From: Sphaerisporangium siamense
GTDB lineage: Bacteria > Actinomycetota > Actinomycetes > Streptosporangiales > Streptosporangiaceae
Direction of reading: 5' to 3'
DNA length: 64,000 bases
Assembly: GCF_014205275.1 (NCBI RefSeq)
Contig: NZ_JACHND010000001.1
Location: forward strand, 3,472,001-3,536,000
Both the position numbers and the translations under genes were made by a program. Shown piece by piece: positions 60,101 through 64,000 of the stretch; within the stretch, counting starts at the first letter, position 1; each line of letters starts with the position of its first letter. The notes under the pieces were generated by a model. That model saw nothing but the letters and a program-made list of their open reading frames with translations, ran no database searches and was not told the origin of the DNA.

Positions 60101-60707
60101 TGGGGACGTCCGGTGCGGCGGGAGGCTGCACGGCGGGGGCGACTTCCGCGGCGACCTCGGCCGCGCCCCCTTCCGAGGGCGAGGACAGCGCCTGGACGAG
60201 GTCGTCTCCCGGCAGCACGGGGATCACCTGGGTGTCCTCGGCATCGGGGACGACCGGCGCCGCCTTCCGCCCGCCCGCCGAGGTCTTCTCACCCGCGCGC
60301 GACGAATCGGGATCCGCGCCCGTGGTGTCTTGACCCGTGGGTGCGGAGTCGAGATCCGCGTCCGGGGTGTCGTGGTCCGCGTCCGAGGAGTCGTGGTCCG
60401 CGTACGGGGTGGTCTGGTCCGTACGGGGGGAGTTCTGGGCGGAGTCGTGGTCTGGGGGTGGGGGGTTCGGGGCCGGGGGCGGGGTGTTCTCGTCCGGGCC
60501 GGAATCGTGCTGGTCCACGGGGGTCAGGTCCGAATCGGCGTTCTCCTCGTCCGGGCGCGGAGACTCCTGCGCCGGCTGTGCGGCGTCCTCGTCGGCGCGC
60601 GGGGCGCCGGGGGGCGGGGAGGGGGGTGGCCTGTGGCCCGTGCCGCCGGCCCGCTCGGCCGTCTCCTGCTTCGCCGCTTCACCCGTCCCTTGCCTCACGT
60701 TGACCAT
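57081..60707 (-). CDS. Large polytopic membrane protein with low-complexity N-terminus (GT-C-like)
   Basis: A 1208-residue protein. The first 510 residues are disordered: acidic repeats of eight to nine residues (DHDSSDADHDTPDADLDS), then a long Ala/Arg/Lys-rich segment near residues 370-500 with units like ARAGKTARANRMSRANKTF, probably helical. About 12 transmembrane helices follow (LPPLLTIEGLVMYVLAMRVP; VLLTLLVGLFVATTATHQIT; LALPVFLGLIVIAWINYQAT), then an outer domain (LVEYDQALVTKNPKDLAGVL) and two last helices. The layout resembles polymerase or GT-C glycosyltransferase proteins of exopolysaccharide loci. It overlaps the flippase gene by 13 bp. Function is inferred from context. Confidence 0.65.
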   Translation of the reverse strand: MVNVRQGTGEAAKQETAERAGGTGHRPPPSPPPGAPRADEDAAQPAQESPRPDEENADSDLTPVDQHDSGPDENTPPPAPNPPPPDHDSAQNSPRTDQTTPYADHDSSDADHDTPDADLDSAPTGQDTTGADPDSSRAGEKTSAGGRKAAPVVPDAEDTQVIPVLPGDDLVQALSSPSEGGAAEVAAEVAPAVQPPAAPDVPIRRHRTPKSSPEESAPPAHPDQDSPGDARQPEDSTGDDPAAEKSSPKESVPGGSAQGPSPKGDGPDEGDGRDEAEYTGDETADFRSPAATGAAAAPGPLVMPLYLDPANTAPRRYVREILATREPIEPPAKTADRATDAQESAHVPTEATGPAAGKRVSPARTWTEKAARKRREREARARKSAREAALAAETARADETSRAHNATGADRTAGASKTAEAAGTARAGKTARANRMSRANKTFEADGTARAQKAARTEKAARRDQAAHPDQATRGEESARRDQAARDRSARVREGVLAGRVAGKAAFWLPPLLTIEGLVMYVLAMRVPHGPMRGVDLDKIDGLGLISVLPVTAFAAIALLIVSFFVTLTQNTDRKGLLLSQLGAITFALHGAAALIEPEPRFHTAWVHAGFAEYIGRAGEALPGLDARFAWPGFFALFGFVLRAAGIDDPSMVLQWTPFLSNLLYLLPFVLILRQIVATTRARWFAALLFVLVQWIGQDYFSPQGFTFALYLVFVAILMRWFGRAEPRTAPLPAKGRLRRLLARLDRLAPGELPARPTTVTDRVVLLTLLVGLFVATTATHQITPFMMLGALTGLILLRRSTLSLALPVFLGLIVIAWINYQATPFWSGRINELFGGIGKIFANLQENTGDRLEGTDPQHAIVLQVRLAICGVILMFAGVGLLRRLRRGVADRSALVLLCVPVLALGLQSYGGEIGLRVYMFALPAACILGAYAFFPNLPANTGDAREGEAVPERRRRFRPSPATTRKISAVLAAGTALVLSVAFLVARYGNEKFERVTTGEAAAMHYVYAHDRPSARLLYLVPVLGEEVTPTIPWRERDIDLVEYDQALVTKNPKDLAGVLTALRGKAANTFLITSRGQAAYLELNHGFPSDWGKRFRAALDSSTSLKRVFANADAAIYTLRSYPKGSEIPPPTAMTLVGDRSTPWTPVGLVALALAVATLFAAELVRLRGTERTPRGRRRLVIVGMLMTAAALAVIVERFLTLTSP

Positions 60708-62083
60708 GATGCGGCCTCTGGCGTGTCCCGCGCGCCAGACGAATGCGGCGTTTCGGTGGGTTTGAGAATTTTACGTAGCCCGCCGAAGATCAGAGCGGCC
60801 ACCAGCAGCTCGCTGAACAGCAGTCCGTACCCCACCGACGTGATGCCCGTCACCGGCAGCAGGATGACCGACGACGACAGCACGAGCACCGCCAGCCCGA
60901 TCTGGACGAGGGCGAGCATACGGGCCCTGCTGTTGGCCCGCAGCGCGCTCAGGTAGATCTCGATGAGCACGCGCGGCAGCACCGCGAGGGCCATCAGCCG
61001 CAGCAGCGGCGTGCCGTGCTCGGAGAACCCGGGCCCGAACACCGACAGGATCAGCGGGGCCGCCAGGAACGTCACCACCGCGACCGGCCCGATGATCAGG
61101 TACGCCCGGCGCAGCGCCTGCCGGCAGTTGGCGGCCAGCCGCGAGCCGTCCGCCGAGCCCTCGATGGTCAGCGAGGTGGCCATGTTGATGGCCAGCAGCT
61201 CGATCATCGCCCCCAGCGTCTGCGCCATGGCGAAGTAGCCGAACAGCTCCCCGCTCACCCGCGAGGCGACGTACACCGGCAGGAAGTAGACGATGGCCAG
61301 CACCGAGAACGCCCCCGGGTAGTCGCCCGCCAGGAAGCGGCCGATCTCGCGGAGGCCGGGCGGGCGCGTCCCCTCGGGCGCGCCGCGGGCGTGCCGGGGC
61401 ACCAGGACGCCGAAGATGAAGAGGTTCACCGGAACCAGCGCCAGCGCCGTCGGGATGATCCACGACACGAACACGCCGTCGTCGGGGAGCGCACCCGCCA
61501 GGGCCACGAGCAGCCCCATCTTCACGATGCCGAAGCAGATGCTGTTCACCGGCACCCAGACGGCCTGCCGCATCCCGGCGAGCGCGACGTCCTGCAGCGT
61601 GAACACCGACCAGATCGCCACCGAGGCGAGGAAGAACAGCCCCGGCCCCCAACCGGCCAGCCGGGCGTAGTTCTCCCCCCAGAACGGCAGCGTGAGCAGG
61701 AACCCCACGGCCGCGACCACCGCCGTCACCGTGGCGATGAGGTAGCCGCGCCCGATGAGCCCCCCGGTGCGCTTGCCGGCCACCGGGATGAACCGGGCGA
61801 GCGCGCCGGTCAGGCCGAGCGCCGTGAGCCCCGCGAACAACCGCATCGCGTTGATCAGCGCCTGGCTGCGCCCGAAGTCCTCGGGGGAGTACAGCCGGGC
61901 GGCGAGCAGCCAGTAGCCCATGCCGAGCACCGCCGTGACGGCCGTGTTGGCCATCAGGGCGTACCCGTTGAGGAAGAGCGGGTTGCGCAGGTCGCGCATG
62001 ATCCGCCGGCGCAGCCCGGCGAGCCCCCGGTCCCGTCCGTTCTCCTTTCGATCCCTCGGTCCGCCTGCCACGGTGGTGGTCAT
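60695..62083 (-). CDS. Wzx-like polysaccharide flippase (MOP superfamily)
   Basis: A 462-residue integral membrane protein with about 12-14 helices, starting FLNGYALMANTAVTAVLGMG and YWLLAARLYSPEDFGRSQAL, the usual first two blocks of oligosaccharide flippases of the RfbX type. It would carry lipid-linked repeat units across the membrane for the polymer made by this locus. The ATG at 62083 follows GGGGGGTGAG. It is coupled to the large membrane protein gene downstream. Confidence 0.87.
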   Translation of the reverse strand: MTTTVAGGPRDRKENGRDRGLAGLRRRIMRDLRNPLFLNGYALMANTAVTAVLGMGYWLLAARLYSPEDFGRSQALINAMRLFAGLTALGLTGALARFIPVAGKRTGGLIGRGYLIATVTAVVAAVGFLLTLPFWGENYARLAGWGPGLFFLASVAIWSVFTLQDVALAGMRQAVWVPVNSICFGIVKMGLLVALAGALPDDGVFVSWIIPTALALVPVNLFIFGVLVPRHARGAPEGTRPPGLREIGRFLAGDYPGAFSVLAIVYFLPVYVASRVSGELFGYFAMAQTLGAMIELLAINMATSLTIEGSADGSRLAANCRQALRRAYLIIGPVAVVTFLAAPLILSVFGPGFSEHGTPLLRLMALAVLPRVLIEIYLSALRANSRARMLALVQIGLAVLVLSSSVILLPVTGITSVGYGLLFSELLVAALIFGGLRKILKPTETPHSSGARDTPEAASWST

Positions 62084-62130
62084 GGCGGTCTCACCCCCCT
62101 CGTCGACGCCTGGCGTCGCCCGCGGTCGCG

Positions 62131-62931
62131 TCACACGCGCCCGACCACGTGGCGCAGGCCGTACCGCGTCCGGCGCACCACCGCGTACCCCTTGGTCAGC
62201 GCGTGTTCCTTCAGATAGATCATGGGGACGCCGCGCCCCTCGACCGCGCGCCGGAAGCGGTCCATGGTGGTGGACCTGCCGACGGTGAGCCGGGAGAGCG
62301 CCATGACGTCGCCGGACTCGTCCGCGAGCGCGTTGGCGACCGCGCACGCGGCCCAGTAGCCCGCCTTGCGCACCTCTTTGCGCACCCGGGCGCTGGAGTA
62401 GCCGTACGGGTAGGCCATCGTGGCGACGGGCCACCCCACCTTGTCCTCCAGCAGGGCCTTGTTGCGGCGCAGTTCCACGCGCAGCGCGGCGTCGGGTAAC
62501 TGGTCGAGCTGGGGGTGGCTGTGGCTGTGCCCGGCGATCTCGATGCCGCACGAGGCGGCCTCGCGGGCCTGGCTCCAGGTCAGCATGCGGTCCAGCGGCC
62601 GGCCCGCGGCGTCGGGGCCGGCGTCCTCCACCCACCCGCTGGTGAGGAAGACGGTCGCGGGGAGGCCGAGGCGCTCCAGGACGGGCAGCGCGTTCTCGTG
62701 GAAGTCGGCGTACCCGTCGTCGAACGTCACGACCACGGGACGCTCGGGCGCCGGGGCGCCGCCCGTGCCGTACAGCGAGGCGACCAGGTCGGCGAGGGTG
62801 AGCGGCGTGAACCCCCGGTCCTTGAGGTAGGCCATCTGCGCCTCGAACACCGAGGGCCGCACCGCCAGGGGCCGTGTGGCGCTGTTCGGACGGTCGGTGA
62901 CGGAGTGGTACATCAGGATCGGCACACGCAT
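62131..62931 (-). CDS. Polysaccharide deacetylase (NodB-like)
   Basis: A 266-residue CE4-type enzyme: RVPILMYHSVTD at the start, motif 1 VVTFDDGYADF with the catalytic Asp and the metal Asp, motif 2 AGHSHSHPQLDQL with two metal histidines, and motif 3 MAYPYGYSSARV. It removes N-acetyl groups from polysaccharide. No signal peptide is seen, so it may act on lipid-linked intermediates in the cytoplasm. It lies 4 bp after the glycosyltransferase gene. Confidence 0.88.
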   Translation of the reverse strand: MRVPILMYHSVTDRPNSATRPLAVRPSVFEAQMAYLKDRGFTPLTLADLVASLYGTGGAPAPERPVVVTFDDGYADFHENALPVLERLGLPATVFLTSGWVEDAGPDAAGRPLDRMLTWSQAREAASCGIEIAGHSHSHPQLDQLPDAALRVELRRNKALLEDKVGWPVATMAYPYGYSSARVRKEVRKAGYWAACAVANALADESGDVMALSRLTVGRSTTMDRFRRAVEGRGVPMIYLKEHALTKGYAVVRRTRYGLRHVVGRV

Positions 62932-62935
62932 GAAC

Positions 62936-63907
62936 TCACCGTTCGTGTCGGTTGGTCTCGGCTCGGTCGCCGCGCAGGCGCAGCCGGGCGGACCCGACCG
63001 CGTACCCCCAGGAGGTCCAGGCCAGGCCCGCGACGATCGCCCCCGCCCTGGCGAGCCCCGCGGGGTCGCCGCGCAGCGCGTCCCGCACGCCGCGCAGCGC
63101 GCCGAGCGGAAGCACCTTCAGGGCGTGGGAACGCTCGCTGGACAGGCCGTCGCCCGCGCCGACGCTGCGCGCCACCAGGGCCTTGGACAGCCCCTCCGCG
63201 TAGCAGCGCGCGCGGAAGTAGCGGAACGTGGCCCGGGCCGCGGGGACCCGGTGGCCGATGACGGCCTCGGGCTCGAACATGATGACCGACCCCGGCCGGC
63301 GCTGGGAGAGCCGGATGCAGAACTCGGTCTCCTCGCAGCCGAGCGGCCGGCTCTTGCGTCCCTGCACGCTGCGGCCGATGCCGGAGTGGAACCCGCCGAC
63401 CTCGCCCACGACGTGGCCGCGGAAGGCGGCGTTGCCCCCCATCACGTTGCGGATGGCCTTGCGCTCGGCGGGCAGGCCGCGGTAGGTGCACCCGACGGTC
63501 CAGTCGAACTCCTCGGGGAACCACCGCGGCCGGCGGCCGGTCGCCCACAGGGGCCGGGTCAGCCCGCCGACCCCGACGACGGCGGGGTCGGCCGCCATGG
63601 CCCGCGCGAACGCCGCGAGCCACCCGGGCTCGGCCACCGCGTCGTCGTCCAGGAACGCCACCACGTCGCCGGAGGCGGTCGCCACCCCGGTGTTCTTGCC
63701 GCCCGACAGCCCTCGTTCGTGGGTGTTCTCCACGACGATCGCGTCGACGTACTCCCGCTTCAGCCTGAGGTGAAGGTCGGGGTTGTGGTCGACGACGAGG
63801 ATCAGCTCGTGCGGCGGGAACGTCTGGGCGCGCACCGACTCGACGGCGGCTCTGATGTCGTCCCACCGGTCTTCCGTGTAGACACAGATGACGACGGAGA
63901 TCTTCAT
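62936..63907 (-). CDS. Family 2 glycosyltransferase
   Basis: A 323-residue GT-A enzyme: ISVVICVYTEDRWDDIRAAV, ELILVVDHNP, GKNTGVATASGDVVAFLDDD (metal-binding Asp triad), then NVMGGNAAFRG and LGCEETEFCIRLSQ with the catalytic base region. The C-terminal helices (GAIVAGLAWTSWGYAVGSAR) may touch the membrane. It probably adds one sugar of the repeat unit in the exopolysaccharide locus. Confidence 0.87.
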   Translation of the reverse strand: MKISVVICVYTEDRWDDIRAAVESVRAQTFPPHELILVVDHNPDLHLRLKREYVDAIVVENTHERGLSGGKNTGVATASGDVVAFLDDDAVAEPGWLAAFARAMAADPAVVGVGGLTRPLWATGRRPRWFPEEFDWTVGCTYRGLPAERKAIRNVMGGNAAFRGHVVGEVGGFHSGIGRSVQGRKSRPLGCEETEFCIRLSQRRPGSVIMFEPEAVIGHRVPAARATFRYFRARCYAEGLSKALVARSVGAGDGLSSERSHALKVLPLGALRGVRDALRGDPAGLARAGAIVAGLAWTSWGYAVGSARLRLRGDRAETNRHER

Positions 63908-63911
63908 CCCG

Positions 63912-64000
63912 CTATGCCGCGCCCTGGTCCGCGGCGCGCTGCGCGGAGGACGGGGCCGGAGGGGCCTCGACCGCCGGGCGCCGCCACTCGCGCATGATCG
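63912..64000 (-). CDS. C-terminal end of a gene cut by the window edge
   Basis: The last 29 codons of a minus-strand gene end in TAG at 63912-63914, 4 bp before the glycosyltransferase start. The visible peptide (MREWRRPAVEAPPAPSSAQR, then AADQGAA) is a Pro/Ala-rich tail without a recognisable domain. The spacing says it belongs to the same operon. Confidence 0.6.
   Translation of the reverse strand, partial: IMREWRRPAVEAPPAPSSAQRAADQGAA

Overview
The window is about 72% G+C, densely coded, and uses many GTG starts with frequent ATGA/GTGA overlaps. Gene content (family 2B encapsulin, group 1h-type [NiFe] hydrogenase, DUF2510 and DUF4032 proteins, orn next to tRNA-His, L-lysine 6-transaminase, NgcEFG-type sugar transporter) indicates a sporulating or filamentous actinobacterium, most likely Streptosporangiales-like. 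I cannot fix the genus.

1-2.6 kb: two tandem family 2B encapsulin shell genes on the minus strand, one cut by the window edge. Their first 450 coding bases plus 13 upstream bases are identical, and the cyclic-nucleotide-binding middle has a strong strand-composition skew. 2.6-5.3 kb: a phosphoribosyltransferase/erythromycin-esterase fusion and an alpha/beta hydrolase.

5.4-16.8 kb: a 15-gene plus-strand cluster for a high-affinity H2-oxidising [NiFe] hydrogenase. It holds two SIS-domain sugar isomerase-like proteins, a HupF/HypC-like chaperone, small and large subunits, a NifU-like protein, three conserved proteins of unknown role, a maturation protease, a 34-residue microprotein and hypA-C-D-E. 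hypB and hypF are not in the window.

22.5-16.7 kb (minus strand, convergent with the hydrogenase cluster): a compact operon of a sugar-1-phosphate nucleotidyltransferase, a 46-residue peptide, a helical protein resembling the middle domain of PEP synthase/rifampin phosphotransferase enzymes, a 1021-residue protein joining a PEP-synthase-type ATP-grasp and phosphohistidine domain to an RtcB-like domain, and a family 2 glycosyltransferase. I know of no described system with this make-up; it is the best candidate for something new here.

22.8-44 kb: mostly single genes (luciferase-like oxidoreductase, DUF4328-like membrane protein, NAD(P)-binding protein, hydrolase, DUF523, DUF4032), an NgcEFG-type ABC operon behind a perfect 17-bp operator, a secreted M6 metallopeptidase, a CMD-family protein, pterin dehydratase, GNAT, TetR, a spermidine-synthase-like protein, a catalytically degraded penicillin-binding protein, an M20 peptidase, a DUF308 protein, lysine 6-transaminase and a stand-alone LuxR HTH protein. 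44-50.5 kb: tRNA-His, oligoribonuclease, a DUF2510 membrane protein and a pseudokinase/Ser-Thr kinase pair. 50.5-52 kb: a divergent MocR regulator/PNPOx-like pair sharing an operator-like region.

52-64 kb: a cell-surface or exopolysaccharide locus: DegT-like aminotransferase, FemAB/BioF2-like acyltransferase, amidase-like protein, membrane-anchored GH39-like hydrolase, a giant membrane protein with a 500-residue low-complexity head, a Wzx-like flippase, a polysaccharide deacetylase, a glycosyltransferase and the end of one more gene at the window edge.
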